Origin: an uncultured Bacillota bacterium
GTDB taxonomy: Bacteria > Bacillota > Clostridia > Christensenellales > UBA1242
Reading direction: 5' to 3'
Length of the DNA: 9,782 bases
Assembly (NCBI GenBank): GCA_947090235.1
Contig: CAMUNJ010000026.1
Location: 1 to 9,782, forward strand
Position 1 is the first letter of the stretch, and each line of letters starts with the position of its first letter. A program made the position numbers and the translations under genes. The notes below the pieces were generated by a model that had not been told where the DNA came from, made no database searches, and worked only from the letters and a program-made list of their open reading frames with translations. Below, in pieces: positions 1 to 7,800 of this stretch.

Positions 1-54
1 CCCCTGACCTTTCGTTCCGTAGACGAACGCTCTATCCAGCTGAGCTAGCGACGC
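1..54 (-). tRNA. tRNA-Arg (anticodon ACG), 3' part cut off by window edge
   Basis: Read on the minus strand, position 54 begins a 7-nt acceptor arm GCGTCGC. It is followed by TA, a D-arm with GCTC/GAGC stem, and a 5-bp anticodon stem TTCGT/ACGAA closing the 7-nt loop CTACGGA. The central triplet is ACG, which reads arginine CGN codons after A34-to-inosine editing. The variable region and the start of the T-arm (AGGTCAGGGG) follow, and the rest lies outside the window. The gene is divergent from the + strand operon. All visible arms pair, so it looks functional. The CGN codons it serves are common in the neighbouring dnaE but almost absent from the methyltransferase gene. Confidence 0.93.
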
Positions 55-76
55 ATAATTTTATTTAAGCGTTGTT

Positions 77-105
77 ATTATATCACATTTTTATTTATTT
101 GGCAA
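77..105 (-). promoter_or_regulatory. Sigma-A-type promoter for tRNA-Arg
   Basis: On the minus strand there is a -35 TTGCCA (positions 105-100, five of six consensus bases), exactly 17 nt of spacer, and a perfect -10 TATAAT (82-77). The -10 is preceded by TGA, giving an extended TGnTATAAT. Transcription would start near position 70, about 16 nt before the mature tRNA 5' end at 54, which suits a short leader removed by RNase P. This is the best promoter match in the window. It was found by inspection, and no start site has been measured. Confidence 0.75.
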
Positions 106-184
106 TGGTTTTATAGAAAAATTATAAATATTTAAAGTTTTTTTATTTTCAACATTTGCTTAATGTTGACATGGTTCTTTTTAC

Positions 185-230
185 AAAATTGCAAATAATA
201 AATTTAAAATCTATTTGCAATTTTTTTTGT
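185..230 (+). terminator. Terminator-like hairpin with U-tract ahead of the PHP gene
   Basis: Arms 185-197 (AAAATTGCAAATA) and 212-224 (TATTTGCAATTTT) are perfect 13-bp reverse complements around a 14-nt AT loop. The 3' arm runs into eight T's on the + strand. The stem has only two G-C pairs, so it is weak. The T-run favours + strand use, and the reverse orientation offers only a short interrupted T-run. It could stop + strand transcription arriving from the left (antisense to the tRNA), or act as an attenuator in a longer PHP leader. The stem also contains the -35 of a candidate promoter, so the role is uncertain. Confidence 0.45.
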
Positions 231-243
231 TGTGATATATACT
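215..243 (+). promoter_or_regulatory. Candidate promoter of the PHP-whiA operon
   Basis: A -35 TTGCAA (215-220, four of six consensus bases), a 17-nt spacer and a -10 TATACT (238-243, five of six) lie just before the PHP gene. The predicted start is near 250, inside the ribosome binding site GAGGAG (249-254), so the leader would be extremely short. This counts against the assignment or implies a slightly earlier start. The overlapping TATATA (236-241), preceded by TGA, is an alternative extended -10. Confidence 0.35.
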
Positions 244-260
244 AAGTTGAGGAGTTTTTT

Positions 261-1034
261 ATGGTTTTATTTGGTGATTATCACACTCACACTAAATATT
301 CGGCAAAAGGTCATGGCAAAGGCAGTATTCTTGAAAATGCCAGTGTGGCTTTTAACAAAGGATTAAAGCAGATAGCAATAACTGATCATGGTTTTGAACA
401 TAAGCTTTTTGGCGTAAAAAGAAAAGATATTCCTATGATTAAAGAAGATATTTTGAATGCTAAGGAAGTGACAGGGGTTGATATTTTGCTTGGGGTAGAA
501 GCAAATTTAACTTCAATGAATGGAGATATAGATATTCGCGATGAAGATTACGAATTTTTAGATGTTTTACTTATGGGCTTTCATGCAATGGGCAAGCCTG
601 CAAGTTTTAAAGATAAATTTCAGTTATTTTATCCTAATATTTTTGGTGGAGCATTTGTCCCAAGCAAAGAAAGGTTATCTAGAAATACTACCGCCTATTT
701 GAAAGCATTAGATAAATATCCAATTGATGTTATCACTCATTTGAATTATAACTATCCAGTTGACACTCTTGCAGTTGCAAGGCTTGCAAAGCAAAAGGGT
801 ACTTTTGTGGAGTTAAATGGAAAGCGTATCAATATGAGTGAGCGAGACATTATAACAATGGCAGAAGAAGGTGTGAAATTTATTGTAAATAGTGATGCTC
901 ATAGCCCTGATAGAGTGGGAGAGTGCAATAATGGAATAAATTTGATCTTTAAATTAGGAATTCCATTATCGCAAGTAGTAAATATTGATAAAATACCAAA
1001 ATTTAAAAACAAAGGAAGGTTTGAGATAAATTGA
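261..1034 (+). CDS. PHP-domain metal-dependent phosphoesterase (YcdX/histidinol-phosphatase-like)
   Basis: This is a 257-residue PHP-fold protein predicted to hydrolyse a phosphoester using a two- or three-metal site. The substrate cannot be told from sequence, since members of the fold include histidinol phosphatases, nucleases and unassigned phosphatases. The metal-ligand set looks complete: HTH at residues 8-10, TDH at 41-43, E80 (GVEAN), H108 (GFHAM), H160 (VITHLN) and SDAH at 211-214. There is no signal peptide or membrane segment, so it should be cytosolic. The start at 261 has GAGGAG at 249-254 with a 6-nt gap. The stop overlaps the whiA start, which implies co-transcription and probable translational coupling. 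PHP genes beside whiA are common in Clostridia, but the functional link is not established. Family assignment is sure; the specific activity is not. Confidence 0.9.
   Translation: MVLFGDYHTHTKYSAKGHGKGSILENASVAFNKGLKQIAITDHGFEHKLFGVKRKDIPMIKEDILNAKEVTGVDILLGVEANLTSMNGDIDIRDEDYEFLDVLLMGFHAMGKPASFKDKFQLFYPNIFGGAFVPSKERLSRNTTAYLKALDKYPIDVITHLNYNYPVDTLAVARLAKQKGTFVELNGKRINMSERDIITMAEEGVKFIVNSDAHSPDRVGECNNGINLIFKLGIPLSQVVNIDKIPKFKNKGRFEIN
1012..1019 (+). promoter_or_regulatory. Ribosome binding site deciding the whiA TTG start
   Basis: AAGGAAGG lies inside the end of the PHP gene, 11 nt before TTG at 1031. It supports TTG as the start. The encoded N-terminus, MSFARESKLEL, matches the usual WhiA beginning (MSF followed by a charged KxEL-type helix), and no nearer ATG in frame gives that beginning. 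Confidence 0.7.
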
Positions 1035-2002
1035 GTTTTGCTAGAGAATCAAAACTTGAACTTATAAATGATGAAATATTGGACGCAGGCAGTGCCCAAG
1101 CATTTTTATCTGGATTATTTCATGGATGCGGACAATTGACTAAAAACAGCCAAGGGGTTAGGGTTGACTTAGTCACAGATATAAAAGAAATTTTTGATTA
1201 TGTAAATTCGATTATAAAACGATTGTATGGAGAAGCACTTGAACTAGAAATTAGCGATGACTATATTATCAACAAGACGACATATTATCGAATCAAATTC
1301 CCAATATCAATTTCGCAACGAGTTTTACAAGATTGTGGTCTTCTTGAAAGCAATGATGGTAGTTATGTTTTGGAAGAAGGTGTTGACAGTAATGTTGTTT
1401 ATGATGAAGAAACTCAAAAAAGTTTTGTTAAAGGTGCATTTTTATCTTGCTCAACATCTAGCATAAGATTAAGCGAACTTGGTGATCGTGGAACAACAAG
1501 CGGTTATCATCTTGAGTTTGCATCACATAAAAGGGAATTTTTAGAGGGATTACAAGAAATATTAGGTGAGTTTACAATACCAGCCAAACTTGGAACGCGA
1601 AAGAATTTACACATTTTATATTTAAAAGATAGCGAAAGCATAAAAGATTTACTTGCGTTGGTGGGTGCTATGCAAAGTGTACTTGCACTTTCAAACGAAA
1701 TGGCAACACGAGGTTTACGAAATATTGTTAATCGTCAAGTGAATTGTATAAATGCAAATATAAATAAGACTGTTGAGGCAAGTTTAAAACAAATTCAGGC
1801 AATAGAATACATCAATCAAAGGATAGGTTTAGATAACTTGCCAGAAGATTTGCAAGAGGTGGCAGTATTGCGTCTTGCCAATCAGCAAGAAAGTATGGAA
1901 GAATTACTCAAACTTTCTACAATCGAATTGACAAAGAGTGGATTAAATCATCGTTTTAGAAGATTGATAAAAATTGCGGAAGATTTGAAAAAGGAAGACT
2001 AA
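1031..2002 (+). CDS. whiA: DNA-binding protein WhiA (sporulation/cell-division regulator)
   Basis: This 323-residue protein has the usual WhiA length. The N-terminal two thirds form the LAGLIDADG-homing-endonuclease-like fold without nuclease function. The signature GAFL is at 135-138 and SGYHLEF at 157-163, where Bacillus subtilis has SSYHLEI. The C-terminal helix-turn-helix region includes NRQVNCINANINKTV (234-248) and TKSGLNHRFRRL (301-312), which is highly typical. WhiA is known as a sporulation transcription factor in Streptomyces, and in B. subtilis it affects division and chromosome segregation. The TTG start overlaps the PHP stop (TTGA). The usual upstream partners rapZ and yvcK are not here, because a divergent tRNA precedes the PHP gene. 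The last 44 bases are duplicated in decayed form after the next gene, and AAGGAAG within this tail may serve as ribosome binding site for that gene. Confidence 0.95.
   Translation: MSFARESKLELINDEILDAGSAQAFLSGLFHGCGQLTKNSQGVRVDLVTDIKEIFDYVNSIIKRLYGEALELEISDDYIINKTTYYRIKFPISISQRVLQDCGLLESNDGSYVLEEGVDSNVVYDEETQKSFVKGAFLSCSTSSIRLSELGDRGTTSGYHLEFASHKREFLEGLQEILGEFTIPAKLGTRKNLHILYLKDSESIKDLLALVGAMQSVLALSNEMATRGLRNIVNRQVNCINANINKTVEASLKQIQAIEYINQRIGLDNLPEDLQEVAVLRLANQQESMEELLKLSTIELTKSGLNHRFRRLIKIAEDLKKED
1959..1991 (+). repeat. Direct repeat, left copy (whiA 3' end)
   Basis: This stretch of the whiA coding end is repeated at 4726-4758 with 30 of 33 positions identical and no gaps. The repeats flank the methyltransferase-nuclease gene. 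The left copy is the functional one, encoding the RRLIKIAEDLK region of WhiA. Confidence 0.8.
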
Positions 2003-2009
2003 AGAAAAG

Positions 2010-4727
2010 ATGCCAAATAATCATGATAACAAAGTAATAAAAGGTAAAAAAAATGAAGAAGCAAAGGCTTCTAGTTTTTTGTGTCATGATAAATTTAAAC
2101 ATTATAATTTGGATCTTTATAAACAAGATTGCAAAACATTAGGTTTGCAACAAACATGGGATAACATTCTTGATTACACACTTAATAGCAAAAACAAAAA
2201 TAAGTTTTTAGATGTAGATAACTTTTCCGAATTATATGAAATTGGACTTGAGATAAATAACAAAACCAGTAAAAAGGAATTAGGTCAATATTATACTCCA
2301 ATGGATGTTTCAAGACTTCTTGCTTTAATGTTTGTCGATTTGAAAGGCACGAATATATGTGATGTGGGTTGTGGAACAGGTAACCTTATTTTAGAATATT
2401 TGAGATTAATTGGAAAAAGTAAGGCAAGAAAGTTGATATCAAGTGGTTGTTTATATCTTTATGAAAATGATTATATTGCTTTAAAAATTTGCAAGTCTAT
2501 TATTCTAAAAAAATATGGGAATGATTTAGAAGATTGTATAAATTTGATTGAAGGTGATTTTTTAGATAAAAATATTGCTTTGCCAAATGACTGTAAAGTT
2601 ATAGCAAATCCTCCATATTCAAAAATAACAAATATACCTGAAACTTGGCAAAAATCACAAGTTGGAGAGAATACTAAGGAATTGTATGCTATGTTTATGG
2701 AAAAAATAATCAAACAAAGTTCGTCTTCTGTTTTGATTACTCCATATAGTTTTATTGGTGGTGAAAAATTTTATCCATTAAGAAAATTGATGAACAATTA
2801 TTCGGGCATGATATATTCTTTTGATAATGTCCCAGGCAATATATTTTGTGGAAGAAAGATAGGGGTGTTTAATTCTAATACTGCAAATTCAGTTAGAGCG
2901 GCTATTACAGTTGTTAAAAGAGAAACAGAAAACAAAGGTTTTATGCTTACACCTCTTATAAGATTTAAAAACGAAGAAAGAGATAAGATTTTAGATATAA
3001 AGGTTTTGAATGGGCTTTTAGATCTTAAGTCACAATTAGTTGATGATAGAAATACAAAATATTGTAAATGTGATAAAAGGCTTAGAGATATTTATGATAA
3101 TTGGATATCTAAAAGTGATAAAAAATTGGGAGATTATATATCTAAAAAGGGGACATTTAACATCTCTATGCCAAATACTTGTAGATATTATACAACCGCT
3201 TCTGTAAATATGCTCAATAGACAGGGACAAATAACTTTTTCTGTTGAAGATAGAGATGTTTTTAATTATATTTATTGTTTGATAAATTCCTCGTTTGTAT
3301 ATTGGCACTGGAGACTTTTTGATGGAGGAATAACTTATCCTACAAATCTTTTGTTTAATGTGCCAGTATTCTTTAATCTTTTGACTGAGGAGGATAAGAT
3401 ATTCTTTGACAATATGGCGAAAGAGATGATATCAAATTCTTCAAAATATATTGTTACAAAAGAAAATAATGGAATTCAGGAAAATATAAAATTCCCAAAA
3501 GAATATAGAGATAAATTAAATCAAAGATTTCTTAATATTTTAAATTTAGAAAAAGATGCAAGCGTTTTTGACATTATCCATGAAAATATTGCCTTTGGAA
3601 GTGATAGCATTATTGAAATGACAGATTTACAAAGAGATATAATAGAAAAATTTTATAGTATTGAAGCAACCAAAGTTATTTATGATAAAAAAGCAAGAAC
3701 AAAATTATGGAAAGAAGTTATTAAAAGAAATAATATAAATTTAGATTTTATAAAAACTAAATGTCCAGCATTGGCTCATCAAATTATTAAAAGTTATGCC
3801 AGTGGAAACAATATTCAATCGGCAGTATTTAGCGAATGTGTTTATGCTCAAACACTTGCAAATATGTTTGGATTAAATATGTTTATTAACAATTTTGATA
3901 ATCCATATAATTTTTCTTGTGAGATAAAACAATTATTGGCTCAAAAAGCAATTCATCCTAGATACATTTATACAAACCATGATTTATCTTTAATGTTGAT
4001 TCAGGCAGGAGGATGTAATGGAACAGATTGCGTGCTTATTTCTACAAAAGATTTGAAAGTCTGCAAGATAGAATTTAAAGAGCCAAAAGCAAAGACAAGC
4101 GAAGTTGATTTACCTAAATTTGGTGAAGATGGAAAAATAACAATAACTGATGATTATTTGCAAAAAAATAGCCAATTCAAGTTGATGCTTGAAGAACAAA
4201 AGAATTTAGTTATTTGGGATTTTTTAGGTAGAAATATACATGACTTTTCTTTGGAAAGTATAAGTGCTGCTGTTACTAATAATGACAAAAAAAGATTAGC
4301 GGATGTTGTTTGCACCGAGGACAAGGCAGGTTATTTGGTTATGATGCCTGCAAAACAGATAAACTTATGGGGCAAAATTGAAGGCGAGATAAGAACAACA
4401 GGTAGAAATCCTAGTAAGGCAGTTTATACACCCAACAAATTAATAGAGTTTTTGAACGAGTTGGGTGCAGAAATAAAGAATGAAAGAGTAGTAATAAGTA
4501 AGGATAAACTTGATTTGCGAAAAGGCAGAGGTAGCGGAGCACAAGTAACAGGCTATAAAATAAAATCATTATTCTTTGTTCGCTTGGCAAAATGTAAACA
4601 ACTAAATGATGGATATATTGAATTTGACTTGCATGATGTTATACAAATGATTCCTACAATAGCAGGAAAAATATATTTTATAAACCTCAAATATGATGAA
4701 GTTAAAAGATTTTATATTAATGATTGA
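2010..4727 (+). CDS. N6-adenine DNA methyltransferase with C-terminal PD-(D/E)XK-like nuclease domain (probable single-chain restriction-modification enzyme)
   Basis: This 905-residue protein has motifs of the Eco57I/TaqI-type adenine-N6 methyltransferases: GQYYTP (92-97), SAM-binding motif I DVGCGTGN (118-125), acidic YEND (151-154), EGDF (181-184) and catalytic NPPY (200-203). Residues about 310-460 resemble the target-recognition part of such enzymes. Beyond residue 600 there is a helix with E609 (FSECVYAQ), then GTD (D673) and, 15 residues on, E688-F-K690. This is the E...D...ExK pattern of PD-(D/E)XK nucleases. Residues 780-905 are not recognised. Known type IIG enzymes usually carry the nuclease at the N-terminus, so this order is unusual. 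The methyltransferase call is firm; the nuclease is inferred from a motif. The gene starts 7 nt after whiA, with AAGGAAG (1991-1997) 12 nt upstream. It is bounded by copies of the whiA tail, and 28 of 31 Arg codons are AGA, so recent acquisition is likely. Target sequence unknown. Confidence 0.85.
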   Translation: MPNNHDNKVIKGKKNEEAKASSFLCHDKFKHYNLDLYKQDCKTLGLQQTWDNILDYTLNSKNKNKFLDVDNFSELYEIGLEINNKTSKKELGQYYTPMDVSRLLALMFVDLKGTNICDVGCGTGNLILEYLRLIGKSKARKLISSGCLYLYENDYIALKICKSIILKKYGNDLEDCINLIEGDFLDKNIALPNDCKVIANPPYSKITNIPETWQKSQVGENTKELYAMFMEKIIKQSSSSVLITPYSFIGGEKFYPLRKLMNNYSGMIYSFDNVPGNIFCGRKIGVFNSNTANSVRAAITVVKRETENKGFMLTPLIRFKNEERDKILDIKVLNGLLDLKSQLVDDRNTKYCKCDKRLRDIYDNWISKSDKKLGDYISKKGTFNISMPNTCRYYTTASVNMLNRQGQITFSVEDRDVFNYIYCLINSSFVYWHWRLFDGGITYPTNLLFNVPVFFNLLTEEDKIFFDNMAKEMISNSSKYIVTKENNGIQENIKFPKEYRDKLNQRFLNILNLEKDASVFDIIHENIAFGSDSIIEMTDLQRDIIEKFYSIEATKVIYDKKARTKLWKEVIKRNNINLDFIKTKCPALAHQIIKSYASGNNIQSAVFSECVYAQTLANMFGLNMFINNFDNPYNFSCEIKQLLAQKAIHPRYIYTNHDLSLMLIQAGGCNGTDCVLISTKDLKVCKIEFKEPKAKTSEVDLPKFGEDGKITITDDYLQKNSQFKLMLEEQKNLVIWDFLGRNIHDFSLESISAAVTNNDKKRLADVVCTEDKAGYLVMMPAKQINLWGKIEGEIRTTGRNPSKAVYTPNKLIEFLNELGAEIKNERVVISKDKLDLRKGRGSGAQVTGYKIKSLFFVRLAKCKQLNDGYIEFDLHDVIQMIPTIAGKIYFINLKYDEVKRFYIND

Positions 4728-4768
4728 AGATAGATAAAAATTGCGAAAGATTTAAAAATCAGAATTAA
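4726..4768 (+). pseudogene. Decayed duplicate of the whiA 3' end (right-hand direct repeat)
   Basis: Positions 4726-4758 match 1959-1991 at 30 of 33 positions; with a 1-nt gap a weaker match continues to the TAA region. Read in the whiA frame it encodes stop-IKIAKDLK, against LIKIAEDLK in WhiA. The three differences are TTG to TAG, GAA to AAA and TTG to TTA. The match begins inside the TGA stop of the methyltransferase gene, so the insert boundary coincides with the end of that gene. It is too short to be a gene and is best read as the scar of the insertion. Confidence 0.75.
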
Positions 4769-4771
4769 TGT

Positions 4772-4800
4772 TTGAAGATTGTTTATGAAGAGTTAAAAAT
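4772..4800 (+). promoter_or_regulatory. Weak candidate promoter for dnaE
   Basis: TTGAAG (4772-4777), a 17-nt spacer and AAAAAT (4795-4800, four of six to TATAAT) give a plausible but poor sigma-A promoter between the whiA-tail remnant and the hairpin. A start near 4807 would place the hairpin in the 5' leader of dnaE. In sequence this AT-rich such matches arise easily. Read-through from whiA and the methyltransferase gene is the alternative. Confidence 0.2.
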
Positions 4801-4802
4801 AG

Positions 4803-4837
4803 TTTTCTTTTGCTTCTTTTCTTTGAAAGAAAAGAAG
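4803..4837 (+). repeat. Hairpin element A, upstream of the dnaE ribosome binding site
   Basis: The 10-mer TTTTCTTTTG (4803-4812) is followed by arms CTTCTTTTCTTT (4813-4824) and AAAGAAAAGAAG (4826-4837), perfect 12-bp reverse complements around one G. In RNA the loop would open to 3-5 nt. No T-run follows on either strand, so it is not a simple terminator. The AAGGAG of dnaE lies 12 nt downstream. A very similar element with changed but still pairing stem bases precedes the phosphofructokinase gene. It may be a 5'-leader structure affecting stability or translation, or a dispersed repeat. Confidence 0.65.
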
Positions 4838-4860
4838 ATAATACAAAGTAAGGAGAAATA

Positions 4861-7800
4861 ATGAAGGATTTTGTTCACTTGCATGTACACACTGAGTTTT
4901 CGCTTTTGGATGGGCTTGCAAGAATTGGTAAACTTGTAGACATTGTTAAAGATCGAGGCTGGAAAAGTGTTGCTATAACAGATCATGGCAATATGTATGG
5001 TGTTATGCGTTTTTATGAAGAATGTATCAAGAAAGGCATAAACCCAGTTATTGGCTGTGAATTTTATATTACTCATGATATGCATTCTCGTTCTAATGCA
5101 TCTGATACAGGTCACCTAATTTTGCTGGCGAAAAATAATACAGGCTATCAAAACCTTTTAAAGTTGACATCGTATTCTTATCTAGAAGGCAAGTATTATA
5201 AACCAAGAATAGATTACGATCTTTTAAAGAAACATAGTGAAGGACTGATCTGCCTTTCAGCGTGCTTGGCAGGACATATTCCTCAGGCGATTTTAAGACG
5301 AGAGTTTGATGAGGCAGATAAATTGGCTTTGTGGCATAAAGAGGTCTTTGGAGAGGATTTTTATCTTGAAATTCAAAATCATCAAATTCCAGAAGAGAGA
5401 GAAGTACTTTTAAAATTGGTTGAGATGAGCAAGCGTTTAGGGATAAAACTGGTTGCTACAAATGATGCACATTATTTGAATAAGGAAGATGCAGAACTTC
5501 AAGATGTTTTGATGTGCGTACAAATGGGCAAAACTTTTGATGATCCCGATAGAATGAAGTTCCCTACAAATGAATTTTATTTAAAAACTTACGAGGAAAT
5601 GCAAGAAGCACTTCCTGGCTTTGAAGAGGCACTAGATAACACTATTGAAATTGCAAACAAATGTCATGTGACAATAAGGACAAAATCACTTAGAGAAGCA
5701 GCAGAAGGAGGAAATCCTAATGTTCCAGATGAATGTAAACTTGGAGCAAAGGAAAACTTTATCCCTTTATATCTTCCAGATACTGGCGAAACTGCTTTTG
5801 AGTTTTTGTCGCGGATTTCTTGGGAAGGCTTAAAGCGAAATTATAAAGAGATTACTCCCGAACTTGAAGAGCGTATGAATATGGAACTTGATACTATCAA
5901 TCGTCTTGGATTTGTAGAATACTTCCTTATTGTTTGGGATTATATCAATTTTTCTCGTGAAAATGACATCCCTGTTGGCCCAGGTCGTGGGTCAGGAGCG
6001 GGAAGTTTGGTTGCATATTGTTCAGGGATAACTCAAGTTGACCCTATGAGATATGAACTATATTTTGACCGTTTTATCAATCCAGAGCGTGTTTCCATGC
6101 CCGACTTTGATGTTGACTTTTGTATGGATCGAAGAGGGGAAGTTATTGAATATGCAAAACGCCGATATGGTTTTGACCATGTTTCTAACATTGTTACATT
6201 TGGAAATATGCAGGCAAAAAATGCTATTAAGGATGTAGCCAGAGTTTTGCGTTTCCCATATAGCGAAGTAGATAAGATTACAAAGGAAATTCCTGGTAAA
6301 CCTGTAAAAAAGCCGCCAGTATTGAAATATTATTTTGGAACAACAGGCAAGAAAGAAGATGCACAATATATTATTCCAGAACTTCGTAAAATGTATGACG
6401 AAGATGAAATGGTCAAAAAGATTGTCGATATGGCTATTAAACTAGAAGGTGTGCCAAGAAATGTTTCTATGCATGCGGCCGGTGTTTTGATTGCTCCTGA
6501 TCCTGTTTTTGACTATGTACCAATGGCAACATCGGGTGAAGATGTAGTTACTCAATTTGATATGACAGAACTTGAACATCTTGGACTTTTAAAAATGGAC
6601 TTTCTTGGGCTTAGAACACTTACTGATATTCACAAGGCTATACAGTATGTTAAAGAAGATCATGGTGTAGATATAGATTTTTCTAAAATGGAATATGATG
6701 ACCCAGCCGTTTTTGAACTTATAAGTTCTGGCAACACTGACGCTGTTTTCCAATTGGAAAGTGGAGGAATGAAGAAGTTTATGAAGGACCTGCAACCTAC
6801 ATGTCTTGACGATATTATCGCCGGGATATCATTGTATCGTCCAGGTCCTATGGATTTTATTCCAAAATTTGTAAAAGGTAAAAAAGATCCTTCTTCAATA
6901 AGTTATGAAGACCCATGTCTCGAGCCTATTTTAAATACAACATATGGTTGTATAGTTTATCAAGAGCAAGTTATGAAAATCTTTCAGGTTATGGGAGGAT
7001 TTTCACTTGGCGGAGCCGACAACGTGCGTCGTATTATGGGTAAGAAAAAACCAGAACTTTTGCCTCCTCAAGAAAAGCGATTTATAGATGGTTGGGAAGA
7101 TCCTAAGGGAGAACTTAAACCTATCCCAGGTGCCATCAAACTTGGGCATAGCAGAGAAGTTTCCAAGAAGGTGTTTGACCAAATGGCTAAGTTTGCTGGT
7201 TATGCATTCAATAAATCTCATGCCGCCGCTTATGCTTATGTCGCATATCAAACAGGCTATTTAAAAGCACATTATGAGGTAGAATATCTAACCGCTGTAT
7301 TAAATAATCGTATATCAAATGCCGATTTGGTAAAGAGATATACTAATTATGCACGAAAAGAAGGGTTTGAAGTATTAGTGCCCGATATAAACAAATCTTT
7401 CACTTATTTCAAAGTTGAGAATGGAAATATTCGATTTGGTCTTGGTGCTCTCAAGCATGTTGGAACAGGTGTTATGGACATGATTGTCGACGAGCGTAAG
7501 GCTAATGGTGAGTTTAAAAGTTTTGAAGATTTTGCAAATCGTGTAAATCAACAGGCTTTAAACAAACGCACTTGCGAAAGTCTTATTTTAGCAGGAGCGT
7601 TTGATTGTTTTGGAATAGCAAGAAGTCGTTTGATGGCTGTGTATGAACAGGTATTAGACAGGGCTAATAGTGATAAAAAAAGTAGAGCAACAGGACAATT
7701 TTCTATCTTTGACACCTTTGAAGAGGCTTCGCAAACTGTTAATGCCGTTGAATATCCAAATATAAAAGAGTTTAATAAAGAAAGTCTATTAAAATATGAA

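Noticed and set aside
166..171. TTGACA as -35 of a PHP promoter
   Set aside because: No TATAAT-like hexamer lies 16-18 nt downstream; the bases there form the 5' arm of the hairpin.
1257..1466. Open frame of 69 codons within whiA
   Set aside because: Out-of-frame shadow of whiA with no domain or ribosome binding site.
2471..2713. Minus-strand open frame inside the methyltransferase gene
   Set aside because: Antisense shadow of conserved methyltransferase motifs (NPPY region); no independent support. The same applies to the other short antisense frames inside dnaE and folD.
2010..4727. PglX (BREX) or type ISP restriction enzyme
   Set aside because: There are no helicase motifs, the length (905 aa) is below that of type ISP enzymes, and no BREX partner genes are in the window. 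A type IIG-like single-chain enzyme fits better.
4783..5115. Minus-strand open frame of 110 codons
   Set aside because: It covers the dnaE start and the hairpin region in antisense, has no recognisable domain or ribosome binding site, and its C-terminal FKEKKQKK-type end comes from translating the palindrome.
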